From Methylotenera sp. (GTDB lineage Bacteria > Pseudomonadota > Gammaproteobacteria > Burkholderiales > Methylophilaceae), in assembly GCF_030684185.1 (NCBI RefSeq), contig NZ_JAUXOY010000027.1, positions 124,001 to 188,000 of the forward strand: a stretch of DNA of 64,000 bases. Reading direction: 5' to 3'. The position numbers were made by a program, and so were the translations under genes. The notes beneath the pieces are model-generated. The model made no database searches. It was given only the letters and a program-made list of their open reading frames with translations, and had not been told where the DNA came from. Of the stretch, positions 1-9,600 are shown one piece after another; positions within the stretch are counted from its first letter, which is position 1; every line of letters starts with the position of its first letter.

Positions 1-1498
1 GGCAGGGTGTGCAGAAGCCGCAACTTTCATGCTTAAAGAAATGTACAAAGTTGCGCGCCACTTCGAACATGTCGCGACTATAATCAAACACCATAAACGC
101 GCCCGCAGTGGGCAGATCATCAAAGCCTATGCGGCGGTCGAATTCATTAGCTGCGACACAAATGCCTGATGGTCCGCTGATTTGAACGGCCTGCGTATTT
201 TGTGCGCCACAGTCTGCGAGCACCTGTGCAACGGTGACACCGAAAGGATATTCATACAAACCCGGGCGCACACAATCGCCTGACACAGAGAGTATTTTTG
301 TGCCAGCAGAAGTGTCAGTGCCGATATTTGCGTACCACGCTCCGCCATGCAAGCCAATCAAGCTTGCGCAGGCAAATGTTTCAACATTATTAACCACCGT
401 AGGTTGGTTAAGATAACCGCTGGTGACGGGAAACGGCGGGCGATTACGCGGTGTGCCGCGCTTGCCTTCCAGTGACTCAATTAAGGCGGATTCTTCACCG
501 CAGATATATGCTCCAGCGCCCAGATGAATTTCAATATCGAAGTTAAAACCCGCATGGCCGAGAATGTTGTTGCCTAGCTGCGATTGCTGGCGGCGGTGGT
601 GCAAAACAGCCTGTAAATGGTCGAGTAAGTATCGGTACTCGCCACGTAGATACAGAAAGCCTTTTTTTGCGCCAATGACGTGGGCACAAATGGTCATGCC
701 TTCAAACACCATGTCGGCATAACTTGTTAGTAAAACACGGTCTTTAAATGTGCCGGGTTCGCCTTCGTCGGCATTGCACACAACATAATGTTGTTCGCCA
801 GTAGCGGAACGACAAAATTCCCATTTTGAAGCCGTTGAAAACCCTGCGCCACCGCGACCACGCAGTTTAGACGTTTTGATTTCTTGTAAAGTTTCCAGTG
901 CACTGTGTCGCAACGATTTTGCAAGCGCTGAACCAGCTTTAAAATTGCTATCCAGCAAGATGTCTTTTTTGCAGATATGATCTTCAATGGCAAAAAACTC
1001 TGGCGGCCAATCAGACAAAGGTATGTGCTCGCGAATCAGTTCACATATAGCACTTACGCGTTCCTTAGTAAGCTGGTTGATGACAATGTTGTTGACAAGA
1101 ATCGCAGGGCCCTGGTCGCACATGCCCGTGCATGAGGTGGTATTGATGCTCACTAATCCATCTTCTGAAACCTTGCCTGCTTCAACCCATAGTTCTTTGC
1201 ACATACTTTCCATTAACTGCATATTTCCCAGCATACGATCAGTGATGTTGTCGGAAAACAACACACGATACTCACCTTGCGGCTGCAGATAGAGTAGTGA
1301 ATAAAAGCTGGCTACACCTTCAATCTGGGATCGTGCCAGTTGTAATTGTTGAGCCATATAATCAATGGCATCAGCGTGAATATATCCATAATACTCCTGC
1401 GCTTCACGAAGTATTTGCAGCAAATGATGCGCATTATACTGGTAGCGGCTGAGTATAGGGTCTAAATACTCGGCATGTTTGTGCATGTGACTCAACAT
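1..1498 (-). CDS. hoxF: NAD-reducing hydrogenase diaphorase subunit HoxF (cut by window edge)
   Basis: This is the flavin/NAD-binding subunit of a soluble bidirectional [NiFe]-hydrogenase, which passes electrons between the hydrogenase module and NAD. The 499 visible residues are a NuoE-like N-terminal domain (about 1-150) followed by a NuoF-like domain with the glycine-rich RGRGGAGFS stretch at 213-221, an NADEGEPGTFKDR motif and an AGAYICGEESALIES motif. The fragment ends in the [4Fe-4S] signature ESCGFCTPC (491-499), so about 100 residues should lie beyond position 1. The N-terminal domain keeps only one cysteine pair (C123, C127) and the first pair of a NuoE [2Fe-2S] site is absent. The ATG at 1498 follows GGAAG at a good distance. 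The other hox genes are presumably to the left. A formate dehydrogenase or Nuo subunit is less likely, because the NuoE and NuoF parts are fused and the hyp genes are adjacent. Confidence 0.9.
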   Translation of the reverse strand, partial: MLSHMHKHAEYLDPILSRYQYNAHHLLQILREAQEYYGYIHADAIDYMAQQLQLARSQIEGVASFYSLLYLQPQGEYRVLFSDNITDRMLGNMQLMESMCKELWVEAGKVSEDGLVSINTTSCTGMCDQGPAILVNNIVINQLTKERVSAICELIREHIPLSDWPPEFFAIEDHICKKDILLDSNFKAGSALAKSLRHSALETLQEIKTSKLRGRGGAGFSTASKWEFCRSATGEQHYVVCNADEGEPGTFKDRVLLTSYADMVFEGMTICAHVIGAKKGFLYLRGEYRYLLDHLQAVLHHRRQQSQLGNNILGHAGFNFDIEIHLGAGAYICGEESALIESLEGKRGTPRNRPPFPVTSGYLNQPTVVNNVETFACASLIGLHGGAWYANIGTDTSAGTKILSVSGDCVRPGLYEYPFGVTVAQVLADCGAQNTQAVQISGPSGICVAANEFDRRIGFDDLPTAGAFMVFDYSRDMFEVARNFVHFFKHESCGFCTPC

Positions 1499-1705
1499 CA
1501 GAACTCTTCCAAATGATAGCAGCAAGCTTTGCAAAACAGACGTTGTGTCGATAATGAAATCAACACAAAATGGTCATGTTACTGGGTTACCATTACAGTG
1601 TAATTACAATATTTAAGCTACATACTGCAAAGCTAAACCCTATATAATTATAGGCGTGATTAGCTGGACTGATGTTTAAGAATTTAAATTATTATTAGGA
1701 TAATA
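1499..1705. promoter_or_regulatory. Divergent hoxF / hupE-hyp promoter region
   Basis: This AT-rich spacer of about 200 bases separates the divergent hydrogenase transcription units and must hold both promoters. A short perfect palindrome, TGTAATTACA, lies near 1600. I see no clear sigma-54 or FNR-type site. The AGGA at 1697-1700 is the likely ribosome binding site of hupE. Confidence 0.4.
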
Positions 1706-2302
1706 ATGCGGTCAATGATGCGAAATTTTAATATAAAATTTCCCCTGCTTGTGCTGGTTTTATTGCCAGGTTTAGCTTACGCCCATGTTGGTGTAGAACA
1801 CGTCAGCGGCTGGCTGGCTGGCATTCAGCATCCATTTTCAGGCTTGGATCACCTCTGCGCTATGGTTGCCGTCGGCTTGTGGGCCAGGCAAACGGGTGGT
1901 CGTACCCTGTGGGCATTACCTTTGACCTTTGTTAGTGTAATGGCTTTAGGCGGGGTGCTTGGCATGATGGCAATCTCACTGCCTTTTATTGAAGGTGGCA
2001 TTCTCTTGTCATTGCTTATTTTAGGATTTTTAGTTGCATTTTCCATTCAGCTCCCTTTAATCGCCAGTGCTGCCATCGTTGGCATGTTCGCGCTATTTCA
2101 CGGCTATGCACATGGTGCTGAAATGCCGCACAGCATTTCAGGCTTGGTTTACGCTTTAGGCTTTATGCTTGCTACACTAATATTACATGTGATGGGTATC
2201 GCAACAGCAAGCGGACTGGTTAAAATTGGCCGCCCGCAATGGTTACGCTTGACTGGAGCTTTAATTACCATGTTTGGCGGTACGCTCTATTTTGTGGGTT
2301 GA
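1706..2302 (+). CDS. hupE: HupE/UreJ family nickel permease-like protein
   Basis: This is a 198-residue membrane protein of the HupE/UreJ family, thought to bring nickel into the cell for hydrogenase (or urease) maturation. An N-terminal signal-like segment ends in LAYAH, and six or so hydrophobic helices follow. The family motifs HPFSGLDH (about residue 42) and FHGYAHGAEMP (about 132) supply the expected His/Asp metal ligands. The start at 1706 has AGGA six bases upstream; ATGs at 1715 and 1718 are alternatives. The stop overlaps an ATG just ahead of hypA, so the two are translationally coupled. The hydrogenase neighbours favour nickel uptake for hydrogenase rather than urease. Confidence 0.85.
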   Translation: MRSMMRNFNIKFPLLVLVLLPGLAYAHVGVEHVSGWLAGIQHPFSGLDHLCAMVAVGLWARQTGGRTLWALPLTFVSVMALGGVLGMMAISLPFIEGGILLSLLILGFLVAFSIQLPLIASAAIVGMFALFHGYAHGAEMPHSISGLVYALGFMLATLILHVMGIATASGLVKIGRPQWLRLTGALITMFGGTLYFVG

Positions 2303-2304
2303 TG

Positions 2305-2646
2305 ATGCACGAAATGTCGCTGGCCGAGAATGTCCTGCAAATTATAGAGGAATCGGCACGCACACAAAATTTTCAGCGTGTTCGTATCGTGGTATTAGAA
2401 ATAGGTAAATTGTCTGCTGTTGAGCCTGATGCGATGCGCTTTTGTTTTGATGCAGTGATGCGTGGTACGCTGGCTGAAGGTGCAGAGTTGCAACTCATTG
2501 AAACGCCGGGATTAGCCGTATGTTTGGCATGTGGCACAGAAGTGGAAATGCAGGAACAATATGGGTTATGCCAGAATTGTGCTAGTCCGCGTTTGAAAAT
2601 TACGGCTGGTGATCAAGTGCGGGTTAAAGATCTGGCTGTAGTGTAA
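2305..2646 (+). CDS. hypA: Hydrogenase nickel-insertion protein HypA
   Basis: HypA is a nickel metallochaperone that works with HypB to load Ni into the large hydrogenase subunit. The protein is 113 residues, the usual family length. It begins MHEMS, which puts the nickel-binding His at position 2 and decides the start: the ATG at 2302, overlapping the hupE stop, would displace it by one residue. The zinc site is C73-x2-C76 and C89-x2-C92. It is co-transcribed with hupE upstream and hypB downstream. Confidence 0.95.
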   Translation: MHEMSLAENVLQIIEESARTQNFQRVRIVVLEIGKLSAVEPDAMRFCFDAVMRGTLAEGAELQLIETPGLAVCLACGTEVEMQEQYGLCQNCASPRLKITAGDQVRVKDLAVV

Positions 2647-2695
2647 TAATCATGACTTACGATTTGATGAGTTTGGCTAACAATGAGGATTAATG

Positions 2696-3532
2696 ATGTG
2701 TGCCACTTGCGGATGCGGTAGTTTGAATGTGCTGATAGGCGGCAGGCGGCCTGTGCGTGGGCAAAGCCGTGGTAATGTCGCCTTTCGTTCGCCAAAAGCA
2801 AGTATCGATGTCAGTAGCGCTGAGCATGAGCATTTGCAACTTACTGAGCAGGCGGTAGATGCGGTGCAGTCGCGTGTAATTCAAGTCGAGCGCGATCTTT
2901 TTGCTAAAAATGATGCCTTAGCAAGCAATAACCGTGATTTTTTTGCTGCCAAGCACATCCTTGCCCTGAACTTGCTTTCCAGCCCAGGATCGGGAAAAAC
3001 CACTTTACTGGTTCGTACCCTCAATGCACTAAAAGCAGTGCAGGCTATCGCCGTGATTGAGGGTGATCAGCAGACTGACAACGATGCAGAGCGCATCCGT
3101 GCGACAGGTGTAGATGCGATTCAAATTAACACAGGCAAAGGCTGTCATCTAGATGCCAGCATGGTAGGACACGCACTAAAACAGCTTGATCTCCAGCAGT
3201 GGACGTTGCTGTTTATTGAAAATGTCGGCAATTTAGTCTGCCCCGCAGCTTTTGACTTAGGAGAAGCGGCTAAAGTTGTGGTGCTGTCGGTCACTGAAGG
3301 TGAGGATAAGCCGCTTAAATATCCGGATATGTTCCGTGCTGCACGTCTTATGCTACTCAATAAATGTGATCTACTTCCGTATTTGAATTTTGATATTGCA
3401 CAAGTCATTGCTAACGCGCAGCGTGTGAACCCTGACATTGAGATTATTCAATTGTCAGCGACCAATGGAGAGGGCATGTATGCGTGGCTGGCATGGATTG
3501 CGAATGCACAGCATGCTCTTGCTTTGAAGTGA
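2696..3532 (+). CDS. hypB: Hydrogenase maturation GTPase HypB
   Basis: HypB is a GTPase that delivers nickel during [NiFe]-hydrogenase maturation. From the ATG at 2696 it has 278 residues and starts MCATCGCG, the high-affinity nickel motif CxxCGC; the ATG three bases upstream would add one Met. The linker to about residue 80 is poorer in histidine than in many HypB proteins. The G domain shows the P-loop SPGSGKTT (96-103), EGDQQTDND, the metal-binding [12 protein letters not shown] stretch, [13 protein letters not shown] and the guanine-specificity motif NKCD. GAGGAT upstream is a good ribosome binding site. Its 3' end overlaps the probable start region of hypF. Confidence 0.95.
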   Translation: MCATCGCGSLNVLIGGRRPVRGQSRGNVAFRSPKASIDVSSAEHEHLQLTEQAVDAVQSRVIQVERDLFAKNDALASNNRDFFAAKHILALNLLSSPGSGKTTLLVRTLNALKAVQAIAVIEGDQQTDNDAERIRATGVDAIQINTGKGCHLDASMVGHALKQLDLQQWTLLFIENVGNLVCPAAFDLGEAAKVVVLSVTEGEDKPLKYPDMFRAARLMLLNKCDLLPYLNFDIAQVIANAQRVNPDIEIIQLSATNGEGMYAWLAWIANAQHALALK

Positions 3533-4668
3533 CACAGCCTTGTATTGCCCAGCTGATTTGTTTGCCGCGTGCCGCCCCGCCTGTGCTGGCTATGGGGGCA
3601 TGGTTCAATAATGCGCTTTGCATGGCTAATGGGTGTGATGCTTATATCAGCTTCGGAGTTGGCCATCTTGATAACCCTGATGCATGCCGTGCGCATGAAA
3701 AAATTGCGCGGCAATTGTTAGTTCAATTAAATGAAAAGCCGCGCGCTATTGCGCATGACCTGCACCCTGATTTTTATTCTAGCCGTTTTGCAGTGCAACT
3801 GGCAGATGAGTTAAACGTTCCGCTCATTGCTGTACAGCATCATCATGCTCACATTGCCGCAATATGCGCAGAGCATCGGTTTGATGAACCTGTACTGGGT
3901 CTGGCGTTAGATGGCGTTGGTTTAGGGACAGATGGTGCTGCGTGGGGCGGTGAACTGTTATGTGTCAATGGGTCAGATTTTCAACGCATCGGGCATTTGC
4001 ATTTATTGCCTTTAGCCGGAGGCGACCGCGCTGCACAGGAGCCATGGCGAATGGCTGCGGCAGTGCTGCATGAAATAGGGCGTAATGATGCGATTACATC
4101 ACGTTTTGCTGCCAAGCCAGCAGCTGCAACTGTTGCATTTATGTTGCAGCGAAACTTTAACTGCCCGCGCACCTCAAGCATGGGTCGCGTGTTCGATGCT
4201 GCTGCCAGCTTGCTTGGTTTATGTCAGGAGATAGATTTTGACGCACAGGCTGCTATCGCCGTAGAGCAGGCGGCTACACGTTATATCAACACGTACGGCT
4301 GGCCCCCAGCTTTGCCAAATGGTTGGAAAATCACACCAGAAGGTGTACTAAATCTGTTGCCCACACTGGTATACTTAACCGATGAGTTAGATGCTGAACG
4401 CGGTGCGGCGGTTTTTCATGTGACCTTGATTGCAGCGCTTTCCCAATGGCTGCAGCAGGCGTCTCAGCACACAGGTATCAGCACGGTGGCTTTTGGCGGC
4501 GGCTGTTTCTTTAATCGGTTGCTGTCGACGCAGTTGTCTGCACAATGCCAAGCGATTGGCCTGACTGTGCTGACCGCTCAGGCAATTCAGCCCGGGGATA
4601 GCGCAATTGCGTTAGGGCAGGCATGGATAGCTGCGCAAGTTGTTTTATTAAAAAACGAATTGTTTTAA
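3484..4668 (+). CDS. hypF: Short HypF: carbamoyltransferase (Kae1-like) domain only
   Basis: HypF makes the carbamoyl group that HypE turns into the cyanide ligands of the NiFe site. Full-length HypF has about 750 residues in the order acylphosphatase, zinc fingers, YrdC-like and Kae1-like. This protein has at most 394 and contains only the last, Kae1-like carbamoyltransferase domain, with QHHHAHIAA (118-126), [17 protein letters not shown] and GGGCFFN near the C-terminus. A short HypF1 of this kind is known from Ralstonia eutropha H16. The GTG at 3484 has a strong GGAGAGGG nine bases upstream but lies inside hypB. A GTG at 3529 overlapping the hypB stop (GTGA) would give 379 residues. No stop codons or frameshift explain the missing N-terminus, because hypB occupies that space. 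Confidence 0.88.
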   Translation: MAGMDCECTACSCFEVTQPCIAQLICLPRAAPPVLAMGAWFNNALCMANGCDAYISFGVGHLDNPDACRAHEKIARQLLVQLNEKPRAIAHDLHPDFYSSRFAVQLADELNVPLIAVQHHHAHIAAICAEHRFDEPVLGLALDGVGLGTDGAAWGGELLCVNGSDFQRIGHLHLLPLAGGDRAAQEPWRMAAAVLHEIGRNDAITSRFAAKPAAATVAFMLQRNFNCPRTSSMGRVFDAAASLLGLCQEIDFDAQAAIAVEQAATRYINTYGWPPALPNGWKITPEGVLNLLPTLVYLTDELDAERGAAVFHVTLIAALSQWLQQASQHTGISTVAFGGGCFFNRLLSTQLSAQCQAIGLTVLTAQAIQPGDSAIALGQAWIAAQVVLLKNELF

Positions 4669-4677
4669 AGGAATCCT

Positions 4678-4899
4678 ATGTGTCTTGCCATTCCTGCATG
4701 TGTGGTTGAATTACTGCCTGATGACATGGCGCGAATCGAGCTCGGTGGTGTGCGTAAAGAAATATCACTTTCTCTGGTTGAAGGGGTTAAGGTGGGGGAT
4801 TACGTAATTGTACATGTAGGGTATGCATTGCAATTGCTGGGTACGGAGGAGGCTGCGCAGACCTTGGCTTTATTTGCAGAATTGGCTAGCCAGACATGA
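4678..4899 (+). CDS. hypC: Hydrogenase maturation chaperone HypC
   Basis: HypC is a small chaperone that carries the Fe(CN)2CO unit with HypD and delivers it to the hydrogenase large-subunit precursor. It has 73 residues and begins MCLAIPA, with the essential Cys2 that coordinates iron and forms the HypD contact. The rest is a typical HypC/HupF OB-like barrel (VGDYVIVHVGYAL). AAAGGA precedes the ATG. Its stop overlaps the hypD start (ATGA), implying tight co-expression of these partners. Confidence 0.95.
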   Translation: MCLAIPACVVELLPDDMARIELGGVRKEISLSLVEGVKVGDYVIVHVGYALQLLGTEEAAQTLALFAELASQT

Positions 4900-6038
4900 A
4901 ATATGTGGATGAATTTCGCGATGGTGTACTCGCCAGGAATCTAGCAGAGAGTATTACACAGCAAGCTCAAACTGGCCGCACTTATCGTTTTATGGAATTT
5001 TGCGGCGGCCATACGCATGCGCTGTCACGCTATGGATTGCTGGACATATTGCCCGCTAATATCCGGATGATTCACGGCCCTGGTTGCCCTGTGTGCGTTT
5101 TGCCTATCGGGCGTGTCGATTTGGCAATTCGATTGGCGTTAACGCATGACGTGATTTTATGCAGCTACGGCGATTGTTTGCGCGTACCCGCATCTGACCA
5201 GATGTCATTGCTCAAAGCTAAAGCGCGTGGCGCTGATGTGCGCATGATTTACTCCGCGCTGGATGCACTTAATATTGCGATAAACATCCCGGAGCGGCAA
5301 GTGGTATTTTTTTCTATAGGTTTTGAAACGACAACGCCACCCACTGCCAGTATTATTCTTCAGGCGCGTGCTGCTGGACTGAAGAATTTTTCCGTATTGT
5401 GCAATCATGTGCTGACATTGCCGGCGATGAAGGCGATGTTGACACAACCCAGTGCTTTACCTTTAGATGGCATAGTTGGCCCTGCACACGTTTCCACGGT
5501 GATAGGCAGTCAGCCTTATCAGGCTATTGCAACGCGCTTTAAAATGCCAATAGTCATTTCCGGCTTCGAGCCGCTGGATCTATTGCAGGGTATTCTCATG
5601 TTGCTTCGGCAAGCGAATGAAGGGCGCGCTGAAGTAGAAAACGAATTTACGCGTGCAGTTACGCCAACAGGCAATCGTAAGGCACAAATGCTGGTAGAAG
5701 AAGTATTTGAAGTGCGTGACACATTTGAATGGCGCGGTTTGGGTTCATTATCTGCCTCTGGCCTGCAAATACGTCCTAATTTTAGAGATTTTGATGCCGA
5801 AGTGCGCTACCCTGACTTAGTTTATAGCAGCGTGCCAGATCATAAAGCATGTGAATGTGGCGCTATTTTGCGCGGAGAAAAACGTCCGCAAGATTGCAAG
5901 ATATTTGGCACGGTGTGTACGCCAGATAATCCCATTGGTTCCTGCATGGTTTCTTCCGAAGGCGCCTGTGCAGCGCATTATACCTATGGGCGTTTTTCCG
6001 AAATTAAACCTAGTTTTGAATTGATTGCAGCCTCATGA
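4896..6038 (+). CDS. hypD: Hydrogenase maturation protein HypD
   Basis: HypD is the iron-sulfur scaffold on which the Fe(CN)2CO moiety is built with HypC and HypE. It has 380 residues, full length for the family. Motifs visible are FCGGHTH (about 35-41), GPGCPVCVLP (about 64-73), the thiol-redox region, and the C-terminal [4Fe-4S] cysteines in the segments CECGAILRGE, CKIFGTVCTP and GSCMVSSEGAC. It overlaps hypC and hypE by four bases each. Confidence 0.96.
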   Translation: MKYVDEFRDGVLARNLAESITQQAQTGRTYRFMEFCGGHTHALSRYGLLDILPANIRMIHGPGCPVCVLPIGRVDLAIRLALTHDVILCSYGDCLRVPASDQMSLLKAKARGADVRMIYSALDALNIAINIPERQVVFFSIGFETTTPPTASIILQARAAGLKNFSVLCNHVLTLPAMKAMLTQPSALPLDGIVGPAHVSTVIGSQPYQAIATRFKMPIVISGFEPLDLLQGILMLLRQANEGRAEVENEFTRAVTPTGNRKAQMLVEEVFEVRDTFEWRGLGSLSASGLQIRPNFRDFDAEVRYPDLVYSSVPDHKACECGAILRGEKRPQDCKIFGTVCTPDNPIGSCMVSSEGACAAHYTYGRFSEIKPSFELIAAS

Positions 6039-7090
6039 GTAAAGCAGCATCAATTTATATTCGCCCGCTTGACCTGAAAAATGGACGTATCGATATGAGC
6101 CACGGCAGTGGCGGACGTGCATCGGCACAGCTTATCGAAACCATGTTTGCTGCAGCATTTGACAATGAATATTTGCGCCAAGGTAACGATGCTGCTGTGT
6201 TGCCGTCGCCACCCCCAGGTAGCCATTTGGTGATGTCTACAGATGCACATGTGGTGTCGCCGCTATTTTTCCCTGGGGGTAACATTGGCAGCCTGTCGGT
6301 ACATGGTACGGTGAATGATCTTGCAATGATGGGGGCTTGCCCGTTATGGCTCTCGGCTAGTTTTATACTGGAAGAAGGCTTTCCTTTGAGCGATTTGCTG
6401 CGCATTGTGAATTCGATGGCACAGGCAGCAAAAACTGCAGGTGTTGCGATTGTGACTGGCGACACTAAAGTTGTTGAGCGCGGCAAAGGAGATGGCGTGT
6501 ACATTTCCACCACAGGTGTCGGTTATGCGCATCCGTCCAAATTCCCCGCCGGCAACCGGGCGCGTGACGGCGATGTGATTTTGCTTTCAGGCACTATTGG
6601 TGACCACGGCATGGCGATTATGTCCCAACGAGAAGGTCTGCAATTTGAGTCAGCGATTGAATCTGATAGCGCTGCACTGCATGAACTGGTGGCAGCTATG
6701 CTAACTACAGGTGCCGACGTTCGTGTCCTGCGCGACCCAACGCGCGGCGGTTTAGCCACCACGCTGAATGAAATAGCCCGTCAATCAGGCGTAGGCATGA
6801 TATTACAGGAAGACCGTATTCCGATACATCCGCAGGTTGCAGCGGCGTGCGAGTTTTTAGGGTTAGACCCACTTTATGTCGCCAATGAGGGTAAGCTGGT
6901 GGCGATTTGTGCAGAAGCCGATGTGGAAAAACTGCTTACCGTGATGCGAGCTCACCCCTTGGCACGATCTGCCGCGAAGATAGGTGCGGTAATTGTGGAC
7001 GATGCTTGTTTCGTACAAATGAAAACCAAGCTTGGCGGCAGGCGTATGGTAGATTGGCTCAGTGGAGATCAATTACCAAGAATTTGTTAA
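6035..7090 (+). CDS. hypE: Hydrogenase maturation protein HypE (thiocyanate-forming)
   Basis: HypE dehydrates the carbamoyl group placed on its C-terminal cysteine by HypF to a thiocyanate, the source of the active-site cyanides. It has 351 residues of the PurM/ThiL (AIR synthase) fold with MSHGSGGRAS near the N-terminus, GNDAAVLP, GDTKVVERG and DPTRGGLATTLNE. It ends in the diagnostic PRIC, so the reactive Cys is the last residue. It is the last gene of the hup-hyp unit and overlaps hypD by four bases. Confidence 0.96.
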   Translation: MSKAASIYIRPLDLKNGRIDMSHGSGGRASAQLIETMFAAAFDNEYLRQGNDAAVLPSPPPGSHLVMSTDAHVVSPLFFPGGNIGSLSVHGTVNDLAMMGACPLWLSASFILEEGFPLSDLLRIVNSMAQAAKTAGVAIVTGDTKVVERGKGDGVYISTTGVGYAHPSKFPAGNRARDGDVILLSGTIGDHGMAIMSQREGLQFESAIESDSAALHELVAAMLTTGADVRVLRDPTRGGLATTLNEIARQSGVGMILQEDRIPIHPQVAAACEFLGLDPLYVANEGKLVAICAEADVEKLLTVMRAHPLARSAAKIGAVIVDDACFVQMKTKLGGRRMVDWLSGDQLPRIC

Positions 7091-7384
7091 AGCTTGTCTA
7101 TAAAGGTATCCATTAGCATTGATATACAAAAGACTTACATGCATATAACCTTGACCCGAAAAATATCTTTTTAGGCATTCTTACAATTTTCCTGTAAGGG
7201 CATTAACTCCGACTTTATTAAGTTTCTATCGCTATTAGTAATTAACAGATTAGGAGTAGTCTTGTTATAAGTGTGGTTTTTATTGTTAAAATTTTGTAAA
7301 AAATATCTTCTTAATCATGCAATTAGCGCGTAAAATGCGCGAACTTCATATTTTGTAATAAATGCCTTGGAACAATACTTAACC
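7091..7384. other. AT-rich spacer between hypE and the YgiQ-like gene
   Basis: Nearly 300 bases without a convincing gene. A small inverted repeat CTTACA / TGTAAG with a seven-base loop lies near 7180-7200 but has no T-tract, so it is a weak terminator candidate. The right half is very AT-rich and should contain the promoter of the next gene. Confidence 0.35.
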
Positions 7385-9538
7385 ATGTTAGCAAAGCCTA
7401 TCAACAGCTATCGCCCGTATTGGGCGAAGCGGTTTGGTGCTGCGCCAGTTTTACCGATGTCGCGCGCTGAAATGGATGCGCTTGGATGGGATAGTTGCGA
7501 CATTATTTTGATTTCAGGTGATGCTTATATTGACCACCCTAGTTTTGGTGTGGCACTAGTTGGGCGCTTGCTTGAAGCGCAAGGTTTTCGCGTAGGGATT
7601 ATTGCCCAGCCAGATTGGCAGAATGCCAGCGCTTTTAAGGCGCTAGGCAAGCCTAACCTCTATTTTGGCGTGACCGCAGGTAATATGGATAGTATGGTGA
7701 ATCGTTATACTGCGGATAGAAAAATTCGTAGCGATGATGCTTACACTCCTGATGCAGCGCCTAATAAACGACCAGACCGCGCAGTGCTGGTGTATAGCCA
7801 GCGTTGCCGTGAGGCATATTCTGATGTGCCATTGGTGATAGGCAGTATTGAAGCGAGTTTGCGCCGTATCGCGCATTATGATTATTGGTCAGACAAAGTC
7901 CGTCGCAGTATTTTGGTCGATTCTAAAGCGGACATTTTGCTATACGGCAATGCCGAGCGTGCTTTGGTTGAGTTTAGTCACAGACTCGCCAAGGGTGAAA
8001 AAGTAGCCGATATTCAGGACGTTCGCGGTACGGCTTTTTTGCGTAAGCGAATTCCAGAAGGCTGGAGTGAGATTGAAAGTACCAAGCTTGATCGCCCAGG
8101 TGTGGTTGATAAACCTGTTGATCCTTACGAAATGAAAATGGGCAAGGCTGATGCCAGCTGCGCGACGGATGACAGTAAGCCGAAAATAGAGTTGCCAGAA
8201 GGCACAAAAGCGATTGAAATAGTACCCAATGCCAGATTAAAAGCACCCAAAGCCGATAGAACTAAGCAGGTGGTGCGCTTGCCTGACTATGAAGCGGTTG
8301 CACAGAACCCTGTTTTATATGCCCATGCTTCACGGGTGCTGCACCTGGAAGCCAACCCTGGCAATGCACGCGCATTGGTGCAAAAGCATGGTGATAGAGA
8401 GGTTTGGCTTAATCCGCCGCCAATCCCGCTCACCACCAAAGAGATGGATTATGTGTACGATATGCCGTATGCACGTAAGCCGCACCCAGCCTATAAAGAT
8501 GCCAAAATACCAGCGTGGGAGATGATACGCTTCAGTGTGAATATCATGCGCGGTTGCTTTGGAGGCTGTACGTTTTGCAGTATTACCGAGCATGAAGGCC
8601 GAATCATCCAAAGCCGCAGTGAAGCTTCAATCTTGAAAGAAGTAGAAGAAATTCGCGATAAAGTTGAAGGCTTTACCGGTGTGATTTCTGACCTTGGTGG
8701 CCCCACAGCCAATATGTACCGCATCGCATGCAAGAGCGAGGCGATTGAAAAATCCTGCCGAAAAATGAGTTGTGTATATCCGGACATATGTGAAAACCTG
8801 AATACCGACCACAGTGCATTAATTCAACTTTACCGTAAAGCGCGTGCGATTAAAGGCGTAAAAAAAATCTTAATCGGCAGTGGTGTACGTTATGACCTTG
8901 CCGTGAAGTCCCCAGAATACGTTAAAGAGCTGGTGCAACATCACGTCGGTGGTTACCTCAAAATAGCGCCTGAACACTCTGAGGAAAACGTACTCAGCAA
9001 AATGATGAAGCCAGGCATGGATGCATATGATGAATTCAAAGCTATGTTTGAAAAGTTTAGTGCTGAAGCGGGTAAAAAGCAGTATCTGATTCCCTATTTT
9101 ATTGCGGCCCACCCTGGCACTACCGATAATGATATGTTGAATTTGGCGTTATGGCTCAAAAAGTATGACTTTAAATTAGACCAGGTACAAACCTTTACGC
9201 CTACGCCTATGGCAATGGCTACTGCCATGTATCATTCGGGTAAAAATCCATTGCGTAAAGTCACGGCAGATTCAGAAAATGTGCCAATCCCAAAAGCAGG
9301 AAATGTGCGCAAGTTGCACAAGGCGTTTATTCGCTATCACGACCCCAATAACTGGCCTATGCTACGTGAGGCTTTGAAAAAAATGGGTCGTGAAGACTTA
9401 ATTGGAAATGGTAAACAGCATTTGATTCCTGCTTGGCAACCGCTTTCAAGTAAACCAATTACCACTGTACGTGGTGAACAATTAGAGCGAACTATTCGAC
9501 CTAGGCGCGTGTCAGAAAACAAACGTAAATACTCCTAA
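7385..9538 (+). CDS. ygiQ: YgiQ family radical SAM protein (UPF0313)
   Basis: This large radical SAM enzyme of the YgiQ/UPF0313 family has no assigned reaction. It has 717 residues, and its N-terminal half carries the family block ([34 protein letters not shown]). The radical SAM cluster motif is C391-x3-C395-x2-C398 within [11 protein letters not shown], followed by [12 protein letters not shown] and KIAPEHSEE. The ATG at 7385 aligns with the family start (YWAKRFG); a TTG at 7367 would add six residues, and neither has a strong ribosome binding site. It stands alone after the hyp operon. Confidence 0.9.
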   Translation: MLAKPINSYRPYWAKRFGAAPVLPMSRAEMDALGWDSCDIILISGDAYIDHPSFGVALVGRLLEAQGFRVGIIAQPDWQNASAFKALGKPNLYFGVTAGNMDSMVNRYTADRKIRSDDAYTPDAAPNKRPDRAVLVYSQRCREAYSDVPLVIGSIEASLRRIAHYDYWSDKVRRSILVDSKADILLYGNAERALVEFSHRLAKGEKVADIQDVRGTAFLRKRIPEGWSEIESTKLDRPGVVDKPVDPYEMKMGKADASCATDDSKPKIELPEGTKAIEIVPNARLKAPKADRTKQVVRLPDYEAVAQNPVLYAHASRVLHLEANPGNARALVQKHGDREVWLNPPPIPLTTKEMDYVYDMPYARKPHPAYKDAKIPAWEMIRFSVNIMRGCFGGCTFCSITEHEGRIIQSRSEASILKEVEEIRDKVEGFTGVISDLGGPTANMYRIACKSEAIEKSCRKMSCVYPDICENLNTDHSALIQLYRKARAIKGVKKILIGSGVRYDLAVKSPEYVKELVQHHVGGYLKIAPEHSEENVLSKMMKPGMDAYDEFKAMFEKFSAEAGKKQYLIPYFIAAHPGTTDNDMLNLALWLKKYDFKLDQVQTFTPTPMAMATAMYHSGKNPLRKVTADSENVPIPKAGNVRKLHKAFIRYHDPNNWPMLREALKKMGREDLIGNGKQHLIPAWQPLSSKPITTVRGEQLERTIRPRRVSENKRKYS

Positions 9539-9563
9539 GTATTTTAAATACGGGAGTGTTTAC
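9525..9563 (+). terminator. Hairpin at the end of the ygiQ-like gene
   Basis: An 11-bp stem (9525-9535 with 9553-9563, one G-T pair) spans the stop codon of the radical SAM gene. The loop can itself fold through GTATT/AATAC. There is no clear T-tract, so it may protect the 3' end of the mRNA rather than terminate transcription. Confidence 0.5.
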
Positions 9564-9600
9564 ATTGATTTATTTACGCTTACCTATCTAAGGGTCAACC

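Noticed and set aside
234-416. Plus-strand frame inside the first kilobase
   Set aside because: It is antisense to hoxF, whose reading frame is continuous and conserved.
1590-1640. Short palindromes between hoxF and hupE as an FNR or sigma-54 site
   Set aside because: They do not match TTGAT-N4-ATCAA or TGGCAC-N5-TTGCW; only an unspecific palindrome remains.
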